DNA of 64,000 nt from Monocercomonoides exilis. Its lineage: Eukaryota > Preaxostyla > Oxymonadida > Polymastigidae. Both the position numbers and the translations under genes were made by a program. The DNA lies in NCBI GenBank assembly GCA_001643675.2, contig LSRY02000005.1, positions 1,180,501-1,244,500 of the forward strand, written 5' to 3'. Positions 22,801 to 33,808 of the stretch are shown here, one piece after another. The stretch's first letter is position 1. Each line of letters starts with the position of its first letter. Under the pieces are notes generated by a model, which saw only the letters and a list, made by a program, of their open reading frames with translations, was not told the DNA's origin and did no database searches.

Positions 22801-25109
22801 CACTGCCAAAATTTTCTCCAGTCTCAGATTCTTCTTTGCAAAAGGAAGCAGGCCTTTCTTCGAACAAATCATTCTCACATCCTATCAATTCATCAAGACC
22901 TCAAGTCCTTGCATCAATTTCGCATGACCCCTTACACCAATCACAATTCACATCTTTATGTACACCTGATAAATCATCCGGTTCGTTTCATAACAGCAAT
23001 TCTGAGAAGACAACTGAGCCCACTGAAAATTTCAACGATAAACTGATTTCGAACATCTCTGAGATTAGATTGAGACCTTTTATTCCGTCTTGTCGCAAAA
23101 TGGAGGATGAAGAAAAATCTTCATGCACACTTGATATTCCTGCGTTGACTGACAGAACTGCACCAATTGTTGCACAGAATAAATTGGTTACGGAACATAA
23201 TTCAGATACACGGAAATACTCAACATTTGATGAGAAAGAATCTTCAGATCATTCTGATAGAAAGTTAAAAGATGATATCATGCCTTCTTCTTTTTTGAAG
23301 TTAATTAATTCTCCTAAAAATGAAACTTACAAGCGAAAATCACTGTCTCCTCCACAAGCATCGTTGGATTCATCTCTATCAGAGTCTTCCTCTTCTTCCT
23401 CTTCTCCGTCTTATGCTTCTTTGTCTTCAACCTCCACTTCAACAGTTCCATCAAGCTCTTTATCATCTCCTTCTTCCTCATCTTTGACTCCAATTTCCTT
23501 CTCCTCTTCGAACACGTCTTGCATTTCTCATCATTGTCACCACCGCCATCGAAACCGTTGCAATTACTATCACCGTAAAAAACACTATCATCTTCATCTT
23601 CATCATAGTCATTCAAAACGGAAGCACAAACATGAACATGCAGACCACTCATTGAGAAGCCATAATTTGATCCACCAAATCAAAACTTCATCATATCCAT
23701 CAACAACTTTTCGAACTCCGCACGTTTCCAAAAGGCTAATAAGTCATGACAAGAATGAAAAGCGATTCAAAACTTTGAATGATTCACAGATTTCTGAAAA
23801 AGAAGAAAGTTCTGAGAATACCACTCAGAAGATAAGCTCTGAGATTGTGAATGTTCCACCAGCAGGAGGATCAAATGCTTTTCAAATTGAATCACATGGA
23901 TGCTTTAAGAGTGCTATGCAATCATCGCATTTGAATATGCAATCACCTACTTTGAGTGGAGGAACGCGAATGATTCGCTCGGCTTCATTTGATGCAAGTT
24001 CAAAAACGATTTCACACTCACAACGTGATTATTGCTTGCCTCTTGATCATTCCCCATATGTTCGGAATTCTCAAACTCAGTTTCAATTGCATCCGTTATT
24101 GTCTTCTTCACATTTTTCTTCTTCATCTTTTTTGCCTTCAACTTCGACTCTATCTTCACCATTATCGACTGTAAATGTCCCCATTAATGCACAGCTTAAT
24201 CATTCTCCTTTGCCTCCTCTTCCTCCTCCTTCGCGACAAAGAACTTTTAGCCTTTCATCACCATCAAACAAGCAGCTTCTACAACTCTCGCAAAAGCATT
24301 TTGAAAACCAGAGGGATTCAGTGACTTCTCTGCCGAATATGCTTTCCATCGACTCATTTGTATCTCATCCAAATTCGTATGGATTCCAATCCAATTGCAA
24401 TAGCAGTAGTATTTCAATCATTCCACAGCATTCATCTCCTGAAACATCAAGCTCCGTGGACCATTGCTCCTTCAAATCGCAATTGAATATATTACCTTCT
24501 TCAAACACCTCGTCAGTCTTTGAGCAAATGGATGCAGAAAAATGTTCTTCAGATGCTTCTTTTGAAGAATTTCAACACAAGGACAATCTTTGTTCCAATT
24601 CTGCTCTTAAGATACCAAACAATGAAAGTGAAGATTGCCCTATTTCTGAGTTTGGTCAAAATCAAACAAGTTTACAGCGTTCAAAAAAGAATGAAATGAA
24701 AAAGCCACAAACTGGCATTCAAAATTTCAGTTTTGAATTTCCATCCTTGGATTCGAAGTTGCCTCCATCGTCTTCTGATTTTAAAGCAACCTCGTTTCCG
24801 TTAACAGCAATGCATCCTTTTCAAATGAAGAAAACTCATATGATTTTTAAATCACCATATTCTGAAAGTGCTTCAACTATTTATCCTTCCTACGAAGAAA
24901 CCGATGCAGTAGGATCTTCAGATTATTCAATTTTGAAAGATGACAAAAAAAGTTTTCTCGAAGAAAAGAAAAGAAGTGATTCCAGCGTGGAATTGACTTC
25001 TCCATATACACCAATTCTAACTCAAAAAAAACCACATGAACCAACTGCAATTGAAGATCAAATATCTGGTGACTTATTTGATTTGACTCAAGATGAGGGT
25101 AGCTTTTAA
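19866..25109 (+). CDS. unrecognised Ser-rich protein (1,678 residues), three exons
   Basis: Model: exons 19866-20229, 20305-20416 and 20549-25109. Intron 1 has donor GTGTGT in phase 1 and acceptor TTTTTTAG. Intron 2 has donor GTTTGT in phase 2, and the first AG after it (AATATAG at 20548) restores the long frame, so the join is ...ILKHC-L-CIASDSI.... An ATG at 20502 could also open the long frame, but it lies inside intron 2 of this model. The first 170 residues look folded (SFKGSVVALVFSEEG, KFPAMLCMLKMWAAKEIG); I do not recognise the fold. The rest is mostly disordered: Ser-rich, with a Ser tract near 23.38-23.5 kb, a His-rich stretch near 23.53-23.65 kb and a Pro/Ser part near 24.2 kb. It ends DLFDLTQDEGSF at TAA. 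A second ordered patch (VALFRHFTTLANLLIWDTASVIQ, about 21.02-21.08 kb) may belong to the same domain. No function is claimed. Confidence 0.7.
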
Positions 25110-25541
25110 CAAATGGGTCTTTGGTAGTCCAACTTTGTATCGCTAATTATGTTTTTTATCATCTCTGGCTTCTCTTTGATGTGCTGTTTAGAGTCAAAAC
25201 TATCTGCACTTGATTCTTCACAATTCTGGGTTTAAATTGCGAAATTTTCAGTTTTGATGTTAAAATGTTATGATTTTTTATTCGTATATTGTGCTTCTTC
25301 AAAGTTTCATCGTTTAAACTTTTTATAATTTTTTTTTTTCATCTTTTAATTATCTATTTTCAAGATTAACTGAGTTCAAATTGTTCAAGAGTTTTTCGGT
25401 TTGGTTATGTATTATTTATTTGTGTTAAGGAATATAATATTCCTGGGATCCGGTAGTTTTCTGTTGGTTTAATTTTATTTCATGAATGGATATAAATTGT
25501 TATTTTTGTACATGCATTGATTTCTTTTCAGATAGTATTTA

Positions 25542-25588
25542 TAGTCATGGACAAAACCCGGGATAGGGACAAAACCCAGGAATGTCCA
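25542..25588 (+). repeat. left terminal inverted repeat
   Basis: Contains TAGTCATGGACAAAACCCGG, a second GGGACAAAACCC and AGGAATGTC. It pairs with 26961-27006. Confidence 0.85.
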
Positions 25589-26960
25589 ATCAATTGAGGA
25601 GTTTTTCAACAATTAACTCCACTTCCTGATTTCTTTTATTATGAATCAACAGAAATTAATATTTATTTGAAGAAAACGTTCATGCAATGTTTTTAAATAA
25701 TTTCTTCTTGATTGAAGCATGAAACGAGCATTCAAAATCATGACAGAAAAATAACATTCACTGATGTGAGACTGTATCAAAATAATCAAATAAACTGAAC
25801 AAAATCCAAAAGATAAATAACAAAACAAAATTGAATGAAAAGGAGAGTCACTATAAGCAGAAATAAAATTGTTTTCCCCACTTTGTTTCAGAAACGAGTC
25901 TTCGTTGATGATGGTCAATTCAACATTATCTCTCAACAGTTCTTTTTTGTTATCAACGCTTCCTTTGATAATTATTTTCTATACTAAGAAATCAAAAAGA
26001 AATTGGATCTTTGAAGACAGAATTGAAAGGACGTTGAATCTCTTTATTGATTAAGGAGAAATCAGCAAACATTCCAAATAAAAGATGCATTTGGATAGAG
26101 TTGTTACGAATGAAACATTGGATTTTCTTTATCTTGTCGATCGATTTCGTAATTATCATCAGATTTTCACCAATATATTCCAGTTTCATGAAAATTCAAC
26201 ATCAGATCAGAACTGTTTTTTTTTCTGTTATCATTTCATTTTACAACAAAAAAGCGATGACGAAATGGTTGCAGAAGAGGATGCCAGTAACCCTTTTATG
26301 TTTATTGATTTAGGTTTTGACATTTGAAAAACATTGCTTCTTACAATGAATCGTCTAGCCCATCTTTCATAAGTCTCTTGATTTCACTGTTGTTATCCTT
26401 GTTTCTGGTTTTTCTTTGCATGATGTGTTTAGCCTGAAAATACAGCATCAAATAAGTTTAAACTAATATTTTAATATAAACCAAACTAAATTAATAATAT
26501 CTTTCAATGATTATTATTCTGTGAAAAGGAAAAAAGATTTGGAACAGTCTTGTATTTCTTCTTTTTCCTCAATATTGAATTTGTATGGCTTTTCATTATG
26601 CTGTGGATCTCTTTCCTTCTTCAATGAAGAGATATGTCGATATAGTGCAGAAGATTGAAGCAAAACAGAAAAAATAATTCTTCTGTGTGAGATATCTTTT
26701 CTTTAAAGAAGAAAATTTGAAATTTAAATTTTTGATTTTCATCGACGAAAGTCTAAAGTTGCAAAAACTTATGAAAGTTCCGATAAAGAAGTTAAAGAAA
26801 ACACAATGACTTTGTGATCCATTCATTTTTTTGAATAAATTCTGAAATTTCATATTTTCAAAAAATGATAGCATCGAAAATTTGAAGAGAAATAGGAAAA
26901 TGATAGCTATTTTCAATAACAATTTCATCCGCTCATTATTTCTTTTTTGAGTTTTTCAAT

Positions 26961-27006
26961 AGACATTCCCGGGTTTTGTCCCTTTCCCTTGTTTTGTCCA
27001 TGACTA
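26961..27006 (-). repeat. right terminal inverted repeat
   Basis: On the minus strand it reads TAGTCATGGACAAAACAAGG, then GGGACAAAACCC and GGGAATGTC, matching the left end with about four substitutions. Confidence 0.85.
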
Positions 27007-27665
27007 TAAATGCATTTATCTATTTATATTTATATTTATTTGAATATTCTATCATTTGTTTCTATTTTTGAGTTCTCATTTCCACTGCTTTTTCATATGA
27101 AATCAAATGAATTTCTTTTTCTAGATTGCTATATTTTATAAGTTACAAACTGTTAGCTTATTAATGTGAAATTTTTTAAAAGGAAATAGTTTTTCATTCT
27201 TCATTAATGAATTCTTCAGAGATATTGAAATGTATTCCTTTTTTTCATCAACTATCAATTAATAACTAAAAGAAAAGCTATTTCTTTTTTTTCTTAATTT
27301 CAAAATAGATTATTTGAAAAAGAACCATTTATCATTCATAGAATTTGCTTGAAAAGATTGTTAAAGAAAAGAAACAATGAAGGAACAATAAGATAAATAT
27401 TTTTCTGAGAACCTTTGATACAAATGGATAATTATTTTTGAAATCTTCGTTTTTTCAGGATATTGATAAAAAAATAGATTTATTATTATTCCAAGGAAAT
27501 TATCTTTCAAATATTTAAGCCATGACAATGTGGAAAAAAGCCAATATAATAGAAAAATTCACTACAAAATTATCTATTAATTCTGTTTTTCTTTTCGATG
27601 TTCTTGTATAAAAATCCATGTCAAATTATCAAAACATTATTTATTATTGAATAAATATGATTATT

Positions 27666-28065
27666 GTTAGTGTTAATAATTGTGGATACTTTCAATAACT
27701 GTGGACAGTGGCATATACTCAACAATTGTTGACAGTTGCTTTTTGACAATTGACCTAATTATTTCCTCATAAATACAAACTTATCAGTCATACAAAAATG
27801 ATACAACTTGCTCTGCAGAATTGAAAAAAATATATTTTTTATTAGAGGGAAAAATCAAAGATACTTTTTCTTGGGGTTTCTCCGAAAAGAAAATATAATT
27901 TGTATAATATTTCACTGCATTGGATAAGTTATTAAAACAATTCATATTAATTTGTATTCAATAAGGTTGTGGTTGGGTTTATTATCAAAATGCAACTATC
28001 AATGGTCTTTTAGATAATGCTGTTGTTTACAGTTATTGAAAGTGTCCACCATTATTAACACTAAC
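27666..28065. mobile_element. 400-bp MITE-like element
   Basis: The left end (27666-27708) reads GTTAGTGTTAATAATTGTGG and continues ATACTTTCAATAACTG. The right end (about 28020-28065) gives, on the other strand, the same order of motifs: GTTAGTGTTAATAATGGTGG then ACACTTTCAATAACTG. The repeats are about 43 bp with few differences. There is no coding capacity inside. I cannot assign a target-site duplication with confidence. Size and structure are those of a miniature inverted-repeat element mobilised by a transposase encoded elsewhere. Confidence 0.75.
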
Positions 28066-28689
28066 TATATTATTATCATCACTTATTCTGAAAAGAATGA
28101 TGAAGAGGTTCTGTTTCAAAAAATATTATTTATATGAGATATGGCGGTAAATATGGAACTTTGAGCTTTTTCATTGAAAAATTATGCACTTTTAATTGAA
28201 TTTTTGTGATCAAAAAATTGGAGAAAATCGGTTCATTTTTTGAAACACGAACGAAAGTTCAAAACAGAATGTTGTGGCATAAATGATACCTGTTTATGGA
28301 TATGAGAATCGTATTTATTTTGAAATCTGAGAGAGTTTTGAAAAGTTATGAGTGAAAGAATTATTTTGTCCTTTGTGCAAAAAAAGCGTGAAAGTTCATG
28401 TTTTCCCCATATTTCTATGAAAAATTTCGAAATATGCTCATTTCTTATGGATTTACGTTCTTCACGAGTCAGACAAGACGAGAGGCAGAAATATTTAGAA
28501 AACAATAAATGAATTAAATTTTGTTAAATCGCTTTTGTTGAATTCAATCATAACAGGAAATAATCACGAAGAAATTAATTGCATGAGTTTTCTATCACAC
28601 GTTTGTGTGCAAAAACATTTCCCCCTTTGTCTCATTCATTTTTCATCGCAAAAAATTACAGCATTATATATATAATAACGTTTATGAAA

Positions 28690-28876
28690 ATTATTTGGGT
28701 GATTTTTTCAGTGAAAAATAGATATTTTTTTCAAAATCTTCGAAAATTCTAATTTTCAAATATTAATTTTTAATAAGTCTGAAATGCATTATCAAACTTC
28801 GAAAATTGTTGTCTGTTTTGAAAAATATGTTTTTGTGAAGAATTTCCGAAAATAAAGAAATTGACCCAAATATTAT
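28690..28876. mobile_element. ~185-bp inverted-repeat element, TTTGGGT family
   Basis: Left end ATTATTTGGGTGATTTTTTC (28690-28709). The right end on the other strand reads ATAATATTTGGGTCAATTTC (about 28857-28876). The paired ends are short and imperfect, so this is a weaker call than the 29.5-kb element, with which it shares the motif TGGGTGATT. Confidence 0.4.
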
Positions 28877-29394
28877 ATAACAGTCATAAATTATTAATTA
28901 TTTTTAATCATTTTATTCGAAAAGAGAAATTATCAAAAATCACAATCGGTTATTGTTTCAAAAAGTTGCACATAACCCAATGTGATCATATCCGGTTTCA
29001 GTTCTTCACGACATTTCGATTTCATTTTATCGTGAATTTATATCCAAGCTTATCCAGCTAATTCTTCAAACTGTACTAGTCCCACTTGCAGCTCAAATTT
29101 TGATTGAAAAAGAATGGGAGCAACAAGTCAACACCATCATGTTATGTTTTCCACAAAAAGAGTATTATGTCACATAAAAAAATAACTCTCATATACGAAA
29201 AATCAGGAATAACTAATAAACACCAAAAAATTAATATTGAAAACTTGAAAAAGATTTGGAGAAGAAAAAATTCGAGAGAAGTAAAAATATTATTGATGAA
29301 CATTCTGAAAACAAAATCTTTTCTCATAATAAAAGCCCAAGAAAAAAGGTTTCTTTTATTTCACATATTTTATGAAGATGTTGATGATAATAAA

Positions 29395-29441
29395 CACACA
29401 CACACACACACACACGCACAAAAAAAAAAAAAAAAAAAAAA
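29395..29441 (+). repeat. (CA)n plus poly-A microsatellite
   Basis: About eleven CA units with one CG variant, followed by a run of more than 20 A. It is non-coding. Confidence 0.9.
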
Positions 29442-29535
29442 TTGAAAAGATAGAGAGCTTATTGTTAATGTTTAATTAATCATTTTTGTTTTTCATTTAC
29501 AAATACACAATTATTTTTTTTGAAAAACTTTACAA

Positions 29536-29802
29536 AAATGGGTGATTATTTTTGAAATCATATTTTTCATTCATAATTTTCGGTTCAAAAATTTAACTTG
29601 AATATCAAAAAAATATTTTTTGAAAAGTTAAAAGGCTTATTGAAAACACTTTATTCTTTGATACAGTTAAAACACTTGATTTTAAAAACAATTATCATGC
29701 TTCTTTTCTTTTGAAATAAAAATATCTTTCGAAAAACCATCAATCTTAGAAAAATCAAAACCCCGAAAAAAGATATGATTTCTAAAATAATCACCCAAAT
29801 AT
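29536..29802. mobile_element. ~267-bp MITE-like element, TGGGTGATTATTTT family
   Basis: Left end TGGGTGATTATTTTTGAAAT then CATATTTTT (29539-29567). The right end on the other strand reads TGGGTGATTATTTTAGAAAT then CATATCTTTTTT (29766-29798). About 29 bp match with two differences. The interior is AT-rich without coding sequence. Related ends occur at about 744 and 28694. Confidence 0.65.
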
Positions 29803-30379
29803 TTATCATAGATTGGGTTAATAAATCATCCGAACTATAGAACATTTAAGTTTGTAACAAACAATAGATGAATTGCACAATTTTTGTGTAATTTTGAAAT
29901 TATTGAAAAATTTTGAAATTTGCATATGTTATTTGAAAATAATCTAGTAATTTTGAAATTTCTCAGAAAAATTGAAAATAAGACTGTTATTTTAAGTTTC
30001 ACCAACAAATTTCAAGTTTAATAAAGATTGTGGGAAGATCTGAATTTTTCCCGAAAATATTTCAGAAATCAAAAATTGCTGTTAATTTATCACAATTATT
30101 TTTTAAATATCAAATGAATAATTTTCAGAACATTTAACAACAAATAATACGAAATATATCATTTTTCGTATTTTTGTGATAATTGTTAAGAAAAAATATA
30201 TTATTTTGCGTTTTATACGATTATTGAAATGTTTCTATGAACAATAAATGATCGTCATTATTCAAAACATTTCAAAATTTCAATATAAAATGGTTAAAAA
30301 TTACTGATTCGCAAAAATCTCCAGAATACATCAAATATGAAAGAAGAGAGCAAATTAAAACTCAAAAACATTTCAAATA

Positions 30380-32420
30380 TTGATGTTTTGCGCAATAATG
30401 AATATTTCAAGGAGAATAAAAATGTTAACGTTGAAGAAAAAATGTCAAAAAAGGAAAGAAAAAATAAAGTTTCATTTTGATAATAAATCAGCATTATGTT
30501 TAGCTGATGGGATTGACAAAATCTTCCAAAGATTTATGCAAATTTCGTTGCTTCTTTCTCTTCCTCTTCCTCTTCTTCTTCTTCTTCAGTACGTTCCTCT
30601 TCTCTCATGCGCTCAAACGTTCCCAGAGACAGCATTTGCATGGGCATAGGCGTTTTTTCAATGATGAGAAAATTGGAAGAACATCAGCTTGATAACAAAA
30701 TCTTCTTAGTATCTTTTCAATGAGGCAGTTGTCAGTTCAACTTATGTCAACTCTGCCTCAAGAAAAGAAGTCACCACAGACCAGTTCCTCTTTTCTCTCT
30801 TCTTTCAAGCCGTCAAAAATTTCATTTCCACTTCTCAATCATTTGCCAAATTTCTTCTTCTGCTGCATCATCAATTCCTTGATCTCATTTTCGGCTTTTA
30901 ACAAAATTCGTCGTATATGTCTTCCAAAACCTTCAAAAAAGAAAGAAAAATATCTTCTCATTTCATTTATATTTCTTTAAAATATCTGCTTCTTCCCAAT
31001 TTTTTTTTGCCAGATATCTTCTTCGGCCTTATCATCAACTTTTGTTTCCCTCTTTTTGCTTTTAACAAGATTCGCCTGATACGCCTTCTAAAGCCTTCAA
31101 AATAATTATCTTCGTTTCCTTTCCTTTCATTTATATTTCACGCTCCCTCACTCCTCCATGCGCCCCTTCAATTGCTGTTTTCTGGCTTCTTTAATGCATT
31201 TTACATCCTCTCTTTCCATATTCTATAGGCATATATTCGCAGTAAATATACCTGCAAAACAATCTAATTCCATAAAAAAATAATACATGAAAAAGAACAT
31301 TGAAAAAAGTGGCAAACCGATATCTTTCATGATGATCATTCTTCTCAAACTTTCTTCTCCTCCTCCAAATATCGTTCCTTTCGACCACAAAACCCATCTA
31401 TCTCGTCTTCGTTTCCTTTCTGCTTCCTCAAAAAAAATCAGCCAAGACCCAATCCTGTATTCTGCTTCCACTCAAATAACTCATCCATCTCCATTCTATA
31501 AAAAAAAACCAGCAATGAAGAAGATTCCATCAGAAGAGCCCCTTTCCATCCCTACTCGCTGCATCACATTTTTCTTCTCCACATTTCACCCGAAACAACA
31601 TCAACGCCCCTACACCACAAAACCTTCACTTCCTGCATCTCCTTCTCCAAATATCCTTTTCCCAATCAAAAATATAAATGCCTCCAATATTTTGCCTCTC
31701 TTTGGTGCAAGACACCCTCTCGTGGTCAGCCCCTCATCTCCCTCCATCCCTGTCGCGAATCCGTCCCCACACCCCCAATGCAAAGTGTTGCACCTGATGT
31801 TCCTTCTTCCTGTCTTCCTCCGCCTCTTCTTCTATCCCTTGCCCTGCAAATGCAAGGCGCGACCAAATTGTCCATTCAATAAAAATTTTAAATATTTATA
31901 AAAAATCTCTCTCACTTTTTTTACTTTCAACCCCACTTCTCTTTCTTATCAAACAAAAATCCACGAAAACTTTTCCTCCTTGCTCTCCCTCATGCGAACC
32001 CTCCTCAATATCCCTGCATTTGAAAAAAAAATAATCCCTTTTCCATATCACTCCATTTCCAGTCTAACTCTTGTCCTTCCCTCCAAAGATAATATATTCC
32101 ACTCACTCCATCCATCTTCTTCCCTTCCGTTCCCTCCTCATCCCACCTTCAACACAACAATTTCCTTTTCTCAAATAATAAACACAATTCCCACACCTTC
32201 CAACTCACAAAAATCGAAAAAACAACTCCACAAAAGTTCATCCCAATCCATCTCCTACGCATCCATTTTGCCTCTAAAATCTCACTAAAATACTTCTTTT
32301 CCACAAAAAACATTCTTTTATCGCTCCTTTCCCCTTCATAACCCTGCCTCCTCCAAAAACTCAACTCCATCACCCCATACCATAAATCCATCCTTTTGTT
32401 ATCGCATTGTTTTCATATGC
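30380..32420 (-). pseudogene. possible decayed protein-coding region (purine-rich on minus strand)
   Basis: From about 30.4 to 32.4 kb the plus strand is pyrimidine-rich, so the minus strand is purine-rich, as real Glu/Lys-rich coding strands in this window are. Minus-strand frames give coding-like fragments: MQMLSLGTFERMREEERTEE near 30.64 kb (running on to SLEDFVNPIS), two versions of EGF-[GR]-R-[HR]-IRRILLKA near 30.94 and 31.1 kb, KKEHQVQHFALGVWGRI near 31.8 kb, and MDGVSGIYYLWREGQELDWK near 32.1 kb. They lie in different frames with stops between them and no convincing splice sites. The simplest reading is a degraded gene, possibly of a lineage-expanded family. The alternative is simple compositional bias. 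Confidence 0.35.
30845..31140. repeat. diverged tandem duplication, unit about 165 bp
   Basis: Two adjacent units share the order CTTCTTC..., TTTTAACAA-[AG]-ATTCG, then CCTTCAAAA and TTTCATTTATATTTC. One lies around 30855-30980 and the other around 31017-31132. On the minus strand both encode the same segment (IRRILLKA), so the duplicated unit carried coding sequence. Confidence 0.6.
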
Positions 32421-33552
32421 CCGTTCAGCCACAATGCATCGAGTAGGACTTTCTTTTCTTTTGTGGCTCTAATTCGTTATGGAAAATGATCAAGAAATGT
32501 CAAATGCTCAGAAACTGTCAACGAAGTGAGACTGTGAGGTTTTAACAAAGGCAGATTGACTAAGTGAAATATTTCCAGTGAAAAGGTTGGGCATTACAAA
32601 AGCGATATTTGTTCGATGGAAGATGAAATTGTTCATTTTCATTGATGGATGGCTGTGGAGCATCAATATTTTCAATAGAAATGAAGAATTTTTGACGTAT
32701 GCATTTTTTTATTATTCAATTGATTGTTATGATGTTTCCATCCGTATCCCCCCCAAAGTCGTGATTCAGACAAATTATTTAAAATGGACAATTTCTTCTT
32801 TTCAGACGAGAACAGTGAGGAAGCAAGCCAAATGTTTTCAAACAAATATATTAGAGCTTGAACATATATTGTTACAAATATTTATATGCTTATTTTGGAC
32901 TCAACATGCTTGATGGATATAAATATGATGAAAATGAATTTTGCGAGAACGAAGAGCTTCTAGATGTGGAAAACTTGTGGACATAAGAGATTTTATTTTA
33001 ACTTACGATGACGATGAAAAGCTCTGTATGAAGAAAAATATGAAATTGATATTTTGGAAGAAATAAATGATGAGAGAAAAAAATGAAGAAAAACGAGGAA
33101 AAAAGGCTGAATATGAAGTTTGAAGACAAACATAAATTAAACTGCTCTTTTATTGAAGCATGAACTTGGAAGAATTTAAGAAAAGATACTGTGCTGTTGA
33201 AGGACATCATTGAAACCTTTTTTTTTTTTGATATTTCATTTTCAAATTTCTTTTTTGGAAGAAATCCTGCAAAAAAATATTTGAAATTGTAATGAATATC
33301 GTTTATTGTGATTTTTTCCCAATTGTTTATCAAAAAATACAGCGTTTTAAAGTTTTATTTGAATAATCAAAATTAATCACCAAAAAATATCTTTTGAATA
33401 TCATTTCAACTATTTTTAATTTTAAAAACAGCAGCGCATTTTTCGATAAAATGCTTTGAAAAACTTCTTGAACATGTATAATATATTTTTTCATAGAAAA
33501 TATTTAGCCACCTGAGTAATTGCAAAATACCCCAAAATTTTCAAAATTTCCA

Positions 33553-33612
33553 TAGACAATTTCAAAATAATTGGGTTATTTTGAAATAACCCAATAATTT
33601 TGAAATTTTTTT
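33553..33612. repeat. long hairpin / near-perfect palindrome
   Basis: Arms of about 22 bp surround a six-base loop: ATTGGGTTAT and ATAACCCAAT form the inner stem, and AATTTCAAAAT with its complement extends it, with one mismatch. It lies about 200 bp downstream of the importin alpha-like stop codon (minus strand). It could be a fold-back transposon end, related to the TGGGTGATT elements, or a transcript hairpin. Confidence 0.75.
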
Positions 33613-33808
33613 TATTTCACAATTCATCTAATATAACTCTAAAGGTAAATATTTTATTTCTTGTAAATTAATTTTAAGCAATACATTTATTCGAGTCTTT
33701 TTTTTAAAAAAAATATAATAAGATTAATACAAAAATTGTTTATTTCACACTTATTCCCTTTTCATTTTTTTCCAAATATTTTTTTCTATTCTCTTCCTTT
33801 TCTAATCT

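Larger units (their letters stand above)
25542..27006. mobile_element. 1.46-kb DNA element with ~46-bp terminal inverted repeats
   Basis: The left end starts TAGTCATGGACAAAAC and the right end, read on the other strand, starts with the same bases. The repeats match over about 46 bp (25542-25588 and 26961-27006) with about four differences. Each end carries two copies of GGACAAAAC, spaced about 18 bp apart, which look like paired protein-binding sites. Both ends abut TA (25540-25541 and 27007-27008), as expected for a TA-targeting transposon of the Tc1/mariner/pogo type; the similarity extends to ATTTATA outside. Interior frames are short and broken. The best is about 26085-26327 (+), ending FMFIDLGFDI. 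I see no recognisable transposase, so this is a non-autonomous or decayed copy. Confidence 0.8.
25110..33808. other. 8.7-kb gene desert with mobile-element remnants
   Basis: No intact gene is visible. The stretch holds the inverted-repeat element at 25.5-27.0 kb, the 400-bp element at 27.7 kb, two related small elements at 28.7 and 29.5 kb, a CA/A microsatellite at 29.4 kb, a decayed purine-rich coding region on the minus strand at about 30.4-32.4 kb and a hairpin at 33.55 kb, each listed separately. The remaining sequence is very AT-rich and featureless. Confidence 0.7.

Noticed and set aside
20502-25109. ATG at 20502 as the start of the Ser-rich gene
   Set aside because: A consensus donor at 20417 and the first AG at 20548 join upstream coding sequence to the same frame in phase 2, placing this ATG inside an intron. 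It remains a fallback.
29104-29445. 113-residue frame ending in Thr-His repeats and poly-Lys
   Set aside because: The tail is the CA/A microsatellite, and the rest is Lys/Ile/Asn-rich translation of AT-rich spacer.
31287-31901. 204-residue plus-strand frame rich in Ser, Pro and Phe
   Set aside because: It arises from the pyrimidine-rich strand; peptide fragments on the minus strand look more coding-like, and no start context or domain is present.
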